Source: Gammaproteobacteria bacterium (GTDB taxonomy: Bacteria; Pseudomonadota; Gammaproteobacteria; Competibacterales; Competibacteraceae). From it: a stretch of 6,787 nt of DNA. The notes below the pieces were generated by a model. The model was not told the DNA's origin, searched no databases, and worked only from the letters and a program-made list of their open reading frames with translations. The position numbers were made by a program, and so were the translations under genes. How positions within the stretch are numbered: the first letter of the stretch is position 1; each line of letters opens with the position of its first letter. The stretch covers positions 1 to 6,787 of the forward strand of contig JAIFNF010000073.1 in assembly GCA_020047885.1 (NCBI GenBank), written 5' to 3'. Below are positions 1 through 5,120 of the stretch, piece after piece.

Positions 1-161
1 CGCAATCATCGGTGGGTTTGCGCGCAATCATCGGCCTTTTCCTGCTCACATTGATTGATGCTATCTGGCCCTCGCTGCTCACATTCCTTGCGACTGTGTT
101 TGCAATCATCACCCGGTGCGCGCAAACATCAGTACTTCTGCTCACATTCTTTGCAACGGAG
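1..161 (+). repeat. Left terminal inverted repeat of the transposon
   Basis: Base i pairs with base 3728-i over 161 positions. The only mismatch is at 92 (g here, where the right copy predicts a). The match stops abruptly at 162. The near identity suggests the two ends are still functional or recently homogenised. The repeat runs off the left edge of the window, so its outer limit is not proven. It contains internal repeated motifs that look like transposase binding sites. Confidence 0.95.
2..148 (+). promoter_or_regulatory. Array of putative transposase binding motifs in the left end
   Basis: Two short motifs recur within the terminal repeat. Motif A, GCAATCATC, lies at 2-10, 24-32 and 102-110, with a variant GCAAACATC at 122-130. 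The copies at 24 and 122 are both preceded by TGCGC. Motif B, TGCTCACATT, lies at 43-52, 76-85 and 139-148, and the last two continue as C(C/T)TTGC. The pairs A1-A2 and A3-A4 are 22 and 20 bp apart, close to the size of a MuA or TnsB binding site. Assignment as transposase sites is inference from family behaviour. Confidence 0.6.
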
Positions 162-300
162 CGGGCAAGAAAACGAAGGTTTTCTTGCCCGCTGTCGAGA
201 ACCTCATTAGCGCACTGAAATTCAGCTTTCTTTAGGCAAGAAACCCGGTATAGGATTCAACGTCAGGTTTTGCATTGGTTACACGGGTTTCTTAACCTGT
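160..300 (+). promoter_or_regulatory. Candidate res site of the resolvase
   Basis: Between the left repeat and the resolvase gene is a perfect 15-bp inverted repeat (160-174 with 179-193) around the 4-base centre gaag. Its core 163-190 is 28 bp with two 12-bp half-sites, the usual size of a serine-resolvase subsite with a 2-bp crossover centre. The half-site motif GGCAAGAAA recurs at 235-243, and its inverse (CGGGTTTCTT) at 284-293 forms a 10-bp inverted match with 238-247, which could be parts of further subsites. A weak promoter (TTGCAT at 270, TAACCT at 293, 17-bp spacer) may overlap, which would let the resolvase repress itself. The palindrome could also act as a hairpin that blocks outside transcription. 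Confidence 0.55.
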
Positions 301-353
301 TGGGTAACGGGATACCGTTCCTCTGAACCCCCCGATCAAGAGGCTTACCTCTC

Positions 354-929
354 ATGTTGATTGGCTATGCGCGGGTGTCCACCGACGATCAGCACCTTGA
401 CCTCCAACGCGATGCGTTGACCCAGGTGGGGTGCCTCAGGATTTATGAGGATCAGGCCAGCGGTGCGCAAGTCGCGCGCCCGGGTCTGACCTTGGCGTTG
501 GAAGTTTTGCGGGAAGGCGATCTCTTGGTGGTGTGGCGACTGGACCGGCTGGGCCGCTCGCTGAAAGATCTGATTGCGTTGGTTGAAAGCTTGGACACCC
601 GTGGCATTGGTCTCAAAAGCCTGAAGGAAAGCATTGACACCACGTCGAGCGGAGGCAAACTTGTCTTTCACCTGTTCGGCGCGTTGGCTGAATTTGAGCG
701 CGCCCTGATTCGCGAGCGGACCCAGGCAGGGTTATCAGCGGCCCGCGCCCGAGGTCACCGGGGTGGGCGACCGAAGGCGCTGGATGTCGCGCAACGACAA
801 TTAGCGGTGCATCTCTACCAAGAACGTCGGCATCGGATTGCCGAAATTTGCCGGCTGTTGGGCATTTCCAAACCGACGCTCTATAGCTACTTGGCTGAGG
901 CTGAAGCTGATGCCCGTGATGCGGCCTAA
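354..929 (+). CDS. Serine resolvase of the transposon (TnpR/TniR-like)
   Basis: A 191-aa site-specific recombinase of the small serine resolvase/invertase family, expected to bind res and resolve cointegrates. The N-terminal catalytic domain begins with GYARVSTDDQ. Ser9 is the expected nucleophile, Arg7 the nearby active-site arginine, and the WRLDRLGRS block (61-69) supplies Asp64, Arg65 and Arg68. The long E helix is seen around FHLFGALAEFERALIRERT (105-123), and a C-terminal helix-turn-helix covers about 161-180. All key residues and the usual length are present, so it looks intact. The ATG at 354 is preceded by AAGAGG at 338-343. Its 3' end overlaps the next frame by 20 bases. The palindromic region just upstream is its likely target. 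Tn3-type resolvases and DNA invertases share this fold; the position in the transposon favours resolvase. Confidence 0.95.
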   Translation: MLIGYARVSTDDQHLDLQRDALTQVGCLRIYEDQASGAQVARPGLTLALEVLREGDLLVVWRLDRLGRSLKDLIALVESLDTRGIGLKSLKESIDTTSSGGKLVFHLFGALAEFERALIRERTQAGLSAARARGHRGGRPKALDVAQRQLAVHLYQERRHRIAEICRLLGISKPTLYSYLAEAEADARDAA

Positions 930-1125
930 CGCCCTTCCGGTCGAAACACTCTTGACGCTCCGGCAGCAACTGGACGATCTGCCACCCCGGGCACCAGAAC
1001 GCCAAACCCTGATTGGAGACACGGCGACCTTGTATGGGGTTTCCCCGGCGACGGTCTACCGTGCATTGCGGGATTTCTATAAACCCAAATTGGTCGGACG
1101 GGCGGATCGTGGCCAATCGCGTTGA
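910..1125 (+). pseudogene. N-terminal DNA-binding segment of the transposase, ended by an in-frame TGA
   Basis: A 71-aa frame starting at ATG 910, with GAGG at 897-900 as a well-placed ribosome binding site and a 20-base overlap with the resolvase gene. It contains a helix-turn-helix-like stretch at about 34-54 (DTATLYGVSPATVYRALRDF) and a basic tail (RADRGQSR). It stops at TGA 1123-1125 and is in the same frame as the long transposase frame starting at 1141, with only five codons between. Joined, they would give about 555 codons, with this segment as the N-terminal end-binding domain. From memory of homologues (not checked), the sequence runs on without a break here. It is therefore probably a fragment of the transposase gene split by a nonsense change, though a separate small protein or a leaky stop cannot be ruled out. 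An alternative start is ATG 919. Confidence 0.75.
1123..1125 (+). other. In-frame TGA inside the transposase reading frame
   Basis: The frame read from 910 continues after this TGA as LPTAQ and then the MERYCEL start of the long frame, with no shift of frame. The next base is C. UGAC is known as the weakest stop context tested in Escherichia coli and is also used at the RF2 (prfB) recoding site. Possible readings are a nonsense mutation, a base-calling error, or partial readthrough. A recoded genetic code is unlikely, because the transposase, the ATPase, the rep-like gene and the 120-aa and 75-aa genes all end at TGA and use TGG for Trp. Confidence 0.85.
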
Positions 1126-1140
1126 CTACCGACTGCGCAA

Positions 1141-2577
1141 ATGGAGCGCTACTGTGAACTCATCGCCGCGCTGAAGGTGCGCACCACCAATCGCCAAGGG
1201 CACCATCTGTCCACCGCCCGCGCCCTGGAACTCCTGGAACAGTATGGGGTGGAAACCCCGGAGGGATTGATTCAGGCCCCACCGGGGGTACTCACCCGCG
1301 CCACGGTGGACCGGTATTTGCGGCGATGGGGCCTCGATCTTCCCCGGATCACCCGCGCCCCGGTGGCGGTCCGTTTCCAAGCAGAGCACAGCAATGACGG
1401 TTGGCAGTTCGATCTGTCACCGTCCGATCTGAAGCGCGTGGCGGCACCCTTGTGGTGTGAACCCGGCCGCGGCCCACCCACCTTGATGTTGTTCAGCGTC
1501 GTCGATGACCGCAGTGGGGTGTGCTACCAGGAATACCGGTGCGTCTACGGCGAAGAGGCGGCGGTGGCCCTGCGTTTTCTCTTCAACGCCATGGCACCCA
1601 AGGCCGATCCTGACTTTCTGTTCCAGGGCCGACCCCAGTTTCTCTATCTCGATAATGGCCCCATTGCCAAGAGCCGGGTGTTCCAGCGCGTTATGACCCA
1701 CCTGGGGATCGCCTGGCAAACCCATCGACCGGCGAGTGACGCACAACGCTACGCCACCGCTCGGGCCAAGGGCAAAGTCGAGCGCCCGTTTCGCACGGTG
1801 AAGGACGCCCATGAAACCCTCTACCATTTCCACCAGCCGCAGAACGAAGCCGAGGCCAACCTCTGGCTGCACCGCTACCTGTTGAGCTACAACCGCCAAC
1901 CGCACCGGAGCGAGGCCCACTCCCGACTGGACGATTGGCGACTCCACCTGCCGGCGGAGGGTCTGCGCGCCATGTGCACTTTTGAGCGGTTCAGTACCTT
2001 CGCCCGCGAACCGGAACGGCGGCGGGTCGGCGTCGATGCGCGGATCACAGTGAACGGCACCATTTATGAAGTCGCCCCGGAACTGGCGGGCGAAACGGTC
2101 GTGCTGTGGTGGGGATTGTTTGATACCGACCTGTCGGTTGAATATGGGGACCAGCGGTTTGAACCTTACGCCCCGGTGGCCGGACCCATCCCACTCCATC
2201 GCTACCGGGCGTTCAAGAAAAGCCCGGCTGACGAACGGGCCGATCGGATCGAACACTTGGCGGATCAACTGGGTCTCCCACGTGCGGCGCTAACGGGCGA
2301 ACCAGAGATCCGTCTGGTCACCGCGCCGAGCGTCGATGACCTGAAAAAGCAACCGTTCCCGCCCGCCCCGGAAGATCGTTATCCGACCGTCATTGCTGCC
2401 AAGCTGGCGATTGCCGAGGAATTGGCGTTGCCGCTGGCCCGGCTCCCTGAAGAAGCGCGGGCGTTTATTGATCAGGTACTCCGTGAAACCTTGGTTCGCA
2501 CGCACGTCCTGCAGCGCATCCGCCACTATTTCCGGACTCAGACCCACCCTCAAGGAGTACCCGACCATGCGGGTTGA
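1141..2577 (+). CDS. DDE transposase, Mu/Tn552/TniA (TnsB-like) type; catalytic part
   Basis: This 478-aa frame would cut and join the transposon ends to target DNA. A helix-turn-helix-like region (about 22-62) precedes an RNase H-fold integrase core. Its three acidic residues are visible: Asp91 in WQFDLSP, Asp171 in LYLDNGP and Glu214 in KGKVERPFRTVK. After the core, HRYLLSYNRQPHRSEAHSRL is typical of this group, and residues about 293-360 (RRRVGVDARITVNGTIYEV, then LAGETVVLWWGLFD) match the Mu-type C-terminal barrel. The C-terminus is expected to contact the ATPase. Its stop overlaps the ATPase start by 11 bases. ATG 1141 has no ribosome binding site, which supports the view that the gene originally began at 910 and is interrupted by TGA 1123-1125. 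If made from 1141 it would lack the first DNA-binding domain. Automated systems may label it IS481 family or integrase core. Confidence 0.9.
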   Translation: MERYCELIAALKVRTTNRQGHHLSTARALELLEQYGVETPEGLIQAPPGVLTRATVDRYLRRWGLDLPRITRAPVAVRFQAEHSNDGWQFDLSPSDLKRVAAPLWCEPGRGPPTLMLFSVVDDRSGVCYQEYRCVYGEEAAVALRFLFNAMAPKADPDFLFQGRPQFLYLDNGPIAKSRVFQRVMTHLGIAWQTHRPASDAQRYATARAKGKVERPFRTVKDAHETLYHFHQPQNEAEANLWLHRYLLSYNRQPHRSEAHSRLDDWRLHLPAEGLRAMCTFERFSTFAREPERRRVGVDARITVNGTIYEVAPELAGETVVLWWGLFDTDLSVEYGDQRFEPYAPVAGPIPLHRYRAFKKSPADERADRIEHLADQLGLPRAALTGEPEIRLVTAPSVDDLKKQPFPPAPEDRYPTVIAAKLAIAEELALPLARLPEEARAFIDQVLRETLVRTHVLQRIRHYFRTQTHPQGVPDHAG

Positions 2578-3538
2578 TGTGATGCACCATTACGGTTTGG
2601 TTCACCCCTTAAACCGGGCCGGTTATTATGAAACCGACCATCACCGACGCCTCCTGCAGGACATTCGGGAAGCGCTCCCCGACGGCCGCTTGATCGCCGT
2701 ATGCGGGGTAGTCGGTGCGGGAAAAACCCTGTTCCTGCGTCGTTTGCAGCAACTCTTGCGTGAAGAAAGTCGGGTGATCGTCTCCCAGTCATTGGCGGTC
2801 GAGAAACACAGCATCAAGCTCAGCACCTTAATCACCGCTCTGTTTTGTGACCTCTCGCCGGACAAAGCGGTGCGCATTCCGGCTCAGGGGGAAAGGCGCG
2901 AACGCGAGCTGCGCGACTTGGTGAAAAAAAGCAAACGACCGGTGGCCCTGTTCGTTGATGAAGCCCACGATCTGCATCCGCATACCTTGATCGGTCTCAA
3001 ACGCCTCTTGGAAGTCGTGGAAAGCGGGGGTGGGTGCCTGTCGATCGTCTTGGCCGGTCATCCCAAGCTCAAAAATGACCTCCGCCGCCCGACCCTGGAA
3101 GAGATCGGTTACCGCACCGACGTTTTTACCCTTGATGGCATCACCGGCTGCCAGCGCGAGTATCTCCGTTGGTTGCTGTCCACCTGCACCCAAGACAAAA
3201 TCCCGCCAGAGTCGGTACTGACCGAGGCGGCTCTCGATCTTCTGGCGTCCCGGTTGCGAACCCCCTTACAAATGCAAATGCACTTGGCGCTGGCTTTGGA
3301 GGCCGGTTATCAAACTGGCGAAACACCGGTGTCCGCCGAACTGGTCGACGCCGTACTCTCCAAACACCTGGATGACTTGGAACCGACCCTGGCGCGTCAC
3401 GGTTACCGTCTACGGGATTTGGTCGAGCAGTTTGAGGCGAAGCCTGCCGAGATCAAAGCGTGGTTTGGCCAGCAACTCGAACCGGTGCGGGCCGCTGAAT
3501 TACGGGACCGGTTGTTAGCCGCCGGGGTGCCGATTTGA
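2567..3538 (+). CDS. AAA+ ATPase, transposition protein (TnsC/TniB/ExeA-like)
   Basis: A 323-aa ATPase expected to select or hold target DNA and to stimulate the transposase, as MuB, TnsC and TniB do. Walker A is GVVGAGKT (47-54), Walker B is ALFVDEAHDL (127-136) with Asp131 and Glu132, and LAGHPKL (162-168) fits sensor 1. The N-terminus (YGLVHPLNRAGYYET) resembles ExeA-type ATPases. The C-terminus after about 275 (YRLRDLVEQFEAKPAEIKAWF) looks like a small helical DNA- or partner-binding domain. The start at ATG 2567 is chosen because AAGGAG lies at 2552-2557; the frame is open further upstream, but those 58 codons sit inside the transposase gene. The 11-base overlap with the transposase suggests translational coupling. 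It appears intact. The right terminal repeat begins 28 bases downstream and no terminator is seen between. Confidence 0.93.
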   Translation: MRVDVMHHYGLVHPLNRAGYYETDHHRRLLQDIREALPDGRLIAVCGVVGAGKTLFLRRLQQLLREESRVIVSQSLAVEKHSIKLSTLITALFCDLSPDKAVRIPAQGERRERELRDLVKKSKRPVALFVDEAHDLHPHTLIGLKRLLEVVESGGGCLSIVLAGHPKLKNDLRRPTLEEIGYRTDVFTLDGITGCQREYLRWLLSTCTQDKIPPESVLTEAALDLLASRLRTPLQMQMHLALALEAGYQTGETPVSAELVDAVLSKHLDDLEPTLARHGYRLRDLVEQFEAKPAEIKAWFGQQLEPVRAAELRDRLLAAGVPI

Positions 3539-3566
3539 GGACGCTCAAGGCCGTCCATGGCGCCTA

Positions 3567-3727
3567 CTCCGTTGCAAAGAATGTGAGCAGAAGTACTGAT
3601 GTTTGCGCGCACCGGGTGATGATTGCAAACACAGTTGCAAGGAATGTGAGCAGCGAGGGCCAGATAGCATCAATCAATGTGAGCAGGAAAAGGCCGATGA
3701 TTGCGCGCAAACCCACCGATGATTGCG
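3567..3727 (-). repeat. Right terminal inverted repeat of the transposon
   Basis: Reverse complement of 1-161 with one mismatch, at 3636. It begins 28 bases after the ATPase stop codon. Outside it, from 3728, comes a G-rich stretch and then the ribosome binding site of an interrupted leftward gene. A strict end at 3727 cannot be distinguished from an end several bases further right, because the matching left flank is not in the window. Confidence 0.95.
3580..3726 (-). promoter_or_regulatory. Array of putative transposase binding motifs in the right end
   Basis: Mirror copy of the left-end motif array: motif B at 3580-3589, 3643-3652 and 3676-3685, motif A at 3598-3606 (variant), 3618-3626, 3696-3704 and 3718-3726. 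Order and spacing match the left end exactly. The element's ends are therefore symmetrical, unlike the asymmetrical ends of Tn7 or Mu. Confidence 0.6.
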
Positions 3728-3749
3728 GGGGTGGGGGTTCCAAAGACAT
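3728..3749 (-). pseudogene. Start of a leftward gene cut off by the transposon
   Basis: On the minus strand a strong ribosome binding site, AAGGAGA (3755-3761), sits 5 bases before ATG at 3749. Only seven codons (MSLEPPP) precede the transposon end. The native gene presumably continued beyond the insertion and is not in the window. Across the junction the frame stays open into the terminal repeat as far as 3564, giving a 61-aa chimaera rich in hydrophobic residues. It would be the third gene of the leftward operon, 25 bases after the 75-aa gene. If the true transposon tip lies outside 3727, even fewer codons are native. Function is unknown. Confidence 0.6.
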
Positions 3750-3774
3750 AATCTTCTCCTTTATCAGAAAGTGA

Positions 3775-4002
3775 TCAGTGCAGAAGGGGAGACTTCATCG
3801 AAACCGTCGTTGTTGAAGCCGTGGGGGAAGACCCCAGACGGTTCTCAATCTCGGTTTCGTGCGCATCAATGGCTTTCTCCAAATGGGGCAGGAGTGCCTG
3901 AAAAGTGCGATCTTGTACGCCGTGTTGTTTCCACTCCTCGATCAGGAGTGAAGCGACAGAATAAGCGCGAATGGGTGTGGTCTTGAGGGGATCATCGGTC
4001 AT
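3775..4002 (-). CDS. Hypothetical 75-aa protein, second gene of leftward operon
   Basis: Not recognised. The protein is acidic to neutral, mostly helical in appearance from about 10 to 55 (SVASLLIEEWKQHGVQ, then TFQALLPHLEKAIDAHETEI), followed by a Ser/Thr-rich tail (SSPTASTTTVSMK). There is no signal peptide, membrane segment or obvious DNA-binding motif. Its ATG overlaps the stop of the upstream 120-aa gene in the sequence ATGA (3999-4002), and no clear ribosome binding site is seen, so it is probably translated by coupling. A close pair of small genes on a plasmid could be a toxin-antitoxin or maintenance pair, but no family motif supports that. Confidence 0.65.
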   Translation of the reverse strand: MTDDPLKTTPIRAYSVASLLIEEWKQHGVQDRTFQALLPHLEKAIDAHETEIENRLGSSPTASTTTVSMKSPLLH

Positions 4003-4361
4003 GTGATCGCCAGTCCGGGATAGTGCATTGGCCCTTCAAAATAGGCAGGGAATTGCATATAGCGTTCGAGTGCGCGTTCTTGAGCAATGTCTTCCTGATT
4101 ATCAGCAAACTCTTCGAGACGGTGTTGAGCGATTTCAGCAACTAACGTCTGAATCTGACTTTCGGACATGAAGTCCGTCAGATCACGACGCAGATACTTT
4201 TTGCCCGTATGGAGTGAACCATCCGGGGCATACCAAGTATCATTCTCATTCTCAGTAAGCTTTTTGAGGAGCGTCACTTGATAAATGATGGGGTATTGGT
4301 CGTGTATTTCAAAAAGGACTTCAATAGCGAGTTCCATACGAGTACTGAATGTGGAGAGCAT
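3999..4361 (-). CDS. Hypothetical 120-aa protein, first gene of leftward operon
   Basis: Not recognised. The start at ATG 4361 is preferred over an upstream in-frame ATG at 4415, because TTGGAGA lies just before it and the extra 18 codons would run through a leader stem-loop. The protein is acidic. It begins with a helical stretch (MELAIEVLFEIHDQYPIIYQVTLL), has a middle that may be a small beta or loop region (NDTWYAPDGSLHTGKKYLRRD, about 40-60), and ends with a highly charged helix (about 66-104) and an aromatic tail. There is no membrane segment or catalytic motif. It overlaps the next gene by ATGA and is preceded by a leader with three stem-loops. GC is lower than in the transposon, consistent with a different origin. 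Confidence 0.7.
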   Translation of the reverse strand: MLSTFSTRMELAIEVLFEIHDQYPIIYQVTLLKKLTENENDTWYAPDGSLHTGKKYLRRDLTDFMSESQIQTLVAEIAQHRLEEFADNQEDIAQERALERYMQFPAYFEGPMHYPGLAIT

Positions 4362-4404
4362 TGGGATTCTCCAAAATAAGAGTGGAGGAATAGCCAAAGA
4401 GAAA

Positions 4405-4424
4405 ACACGACACAAAGGTCGTGT
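4405..4424 (-). terminator. Stem-loop with U-rich tail in the leader of the 120-aa gene
   Basis: On the minus strand ACACGAC and GTCGTGT form a perfect 7-bp stem with a 6-base loop, followed by TTTTCTCTTT (4404-4395). It sits about 44 bases upstream of the ATG at 4361. This looks like an intrinsic terminator inside a leader, so it may attenuate the operon or end a short leader RNA. Confidence 0.45.
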
Positions 4425-4463
4425 GATTCGATTTGTCAGTTTTCAGACCCCACAAACGAATCA
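4424..4463 (-). repeat. Long imperfect stem-loop in the same leader
   Basis: Bases 4424-4436 and 4452-4463 are complementary over 12 pairs with a single bulged base (4431), enclosing a 15-base loop. It abuts the terminator-like hairpin at 4405-4424, sharing base 4424. A third, smaller stem (AACAGG 4480-4485 with CCTGTT 4491-4496) lies next to it. Role unknown; it could be an RNA switch, an antisense target or a protein-binding palindrome. Confidence 0.5.
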
Positions 4464-4496
4464 GAAAAGAGTCTTAAAGAACAGGGATCACCTGTT

Positions 4497-4545
4497 TTAA
4501 TATTTATATCTGTATATATAAAATATGAATAAGCAGCATAAAAAA
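4497..4545. other. AT-rich block, possible promoter region of the leftward operon
   Basis: This stretch is almost entirely A and T, with several TATAAA- and TATATA-like hexamers on the minus strand (for example around 4507-4520) but no good -35 box. It may hold the promoter for the 120-aa gene, or be a DNA-unwinding segment. Neither can be decided from the sequence, and no iterons were found beside it. Confidence 0.3.
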
Positions 4546-4588
4546 AGCCGTCAGAACTTGCGTTTCAACGACTTTTCTACTTATTCAT
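4525..4588 (-). terminator. Nested stem-loop with U tract: leftward terminator or structured RNA
   Basis: Outer arms 4525-4536 and 4577-4588 pair over 12 bases. The inner hairpin 4547-4572 has a GCAA tetraloop and is followed on the minus strand by seven U (4546-4540). On the minus strand every outer-arm position pairs, one of them as G-U, and the inner stem has three G-U pairs. On the plus strand these become A-C mismatches. The element therefore makes sense as minus-strand RNA. It lies downstream of a complete terminator at 4688-4722, so it would need its own promoter between the two. Confidence 0.55.
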
Positions 4589-4687
4589 TACTATCCGAGA
4601 TGACCCGATTCTCAGATAATGATCAATGAGTACTTACTAATCTATATATCTAAATTACGAAAACGGTCTTTAAATTTCATTACCCAT

Positions 4688-4722
4688 AAAAAAGCCCCCA
4701 CTCACGATTAAGAGTAGGGGCT
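4688..4722 (-). terminator. Rho-independent terminator of the rep-like / 108-aa gene operon
   Basis: On the minus strand arms 4712-4722 and 4693-4703 form an 11-bp stem (one G-U pair) with an 8-base loop, followed by six U (4693-4688). It stands 72 bases past the stop of the 108-aa gene and is the clearest terminator in the window. Confidence 0.85.
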
Positions 4723-4793
4723 ATTCATAATTAGGGTTAATTCGGCTGGATGTCAGGATAATCCACCTGGGAGCGTCAGGATCACCACCGAGT

Positions 4794-5120
4794 CTAACGA
4801 GGTTTGCGCCGGGTCGGTTTCACCGGCTTCTCTGGTGGTGGTGGCGGGGGAGCTGGAGCCAGTTGCTGCAACACGGCCCGTAGTAGATCGTTCTCCTTAC
4901 CGGCTTCTCTTTGCCGATTTCGCCGTTGGCTCTCCTGCACCACCAGTTCATGTAATGAAGCAAACGCCGAGTCCTGCATGGCGGCCAGTCGCGCTTGCAA
5001 GTCGGTGGCTTGCTGCACCGTGAGCGGTTCGCTAAGGAGTGGGGGAACGGTGGCGACCGCCGAGGGCGACTCCTTTGTGGGCGCTTTCTTCAATCGCTGC
5101 TTCTCCAGCATATCGGTCAT
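4794..5120 (-). CDS. Hypothetical 108-aa protein with helical core and Pro-rich basic tail
   Basis: Not recognised. The start at ATG 5120 has GGAGAG five bases upstream. Residues 1-15 are basic, 33-88 are probably a long helix or coiled coil (TVQQATDLQARLAAMQDS, then SLHELVVQESQRRNRQ), and 88-98 are a proline run (APAPPPPPPEKP) leading into the basic C-terminus KPTRRKPR. This composition suits a small nucleic-acid- or partner-binding accessory protein. It lies downstream of the rep-like gene on the same strand and ends just before a strong terminator, so a role in replication control or plasmid maintenance is a guess from position. A plus-strand frame covering the same bases is judged a shadow. 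Confidence 0.65.
   Translation of the reverse strand: MTDMLEKQRLKKAPTKESPSAVATVPPLLSEPLTVQQATDLQARLAAMQDSAFASLHELVVQESQRRNRQREAGKENDLLRAVLQQLAPAPPPPPPEKPVKPTRRKPR

Larger units (their letters stand above)
1..3727 (+). mobile_element. Tn552/Tn402-like transposon: resolvase, DDE transposase, AAA+ ATPase
   Basis: Seen: long inverted repeats bound a unit that contains, in one orientation, a serine resolvase, a DDE transposase with a Mu-type C-terminal barrel, and an AAA+ ATPase. Family knowledge: this gene set is typical of the Tn552/Tn402(Tn5053)/Mu group, where transposase and ATPase act together in replicative transposition and the resolvase separates cointegrates at res. There are no cargo genes and no TniQ/TnsD-type protein. 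The genes overlap or nearly touch, so they are probably co-transcribed. The left repeat starts at the first base of the window, so the true tips could lie a few bases outside 1 and 3727, and no target-site duplication can be read. The transposase frame carries a stop codon, so present activity is doubtful. Confidence 0.9.

Noticed and set aside
1..148. CRISPR-like array from the repeated motifs
   Set aside because: The repeats are only 9-10 bases, irregularly spaced, and mirrored at the other end of the transposon, so they are transposon-end motifs.
160..193. Intrinsic terminator at the perfect hairpin inside the left end
   Set aside because: No U tract follows the stem on the plus strand, and the 28-bp symmetrical core beside a resolvase gene fits a recombination site better.
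1123..1125. Selenocysteine or a recoded UGA
   Set aside because: No selenocysteine insertion hairpin was recognised just after the codon, no redox role is expected there, and the other genes use TGA as stop and TGG for Trp.
1417..2268. 283-aa minus-strand open frame
   Set aside because: It is fully antisense to the transposase core, whose catalytic motifs are clear.
2393..2566. N-terminal extension of the ATPase frame
   Set aside because: These 58 codons lie inside the transposase gene, are basic and low in family likeness, and a strong ribosome binding site precedes ATG 2567.
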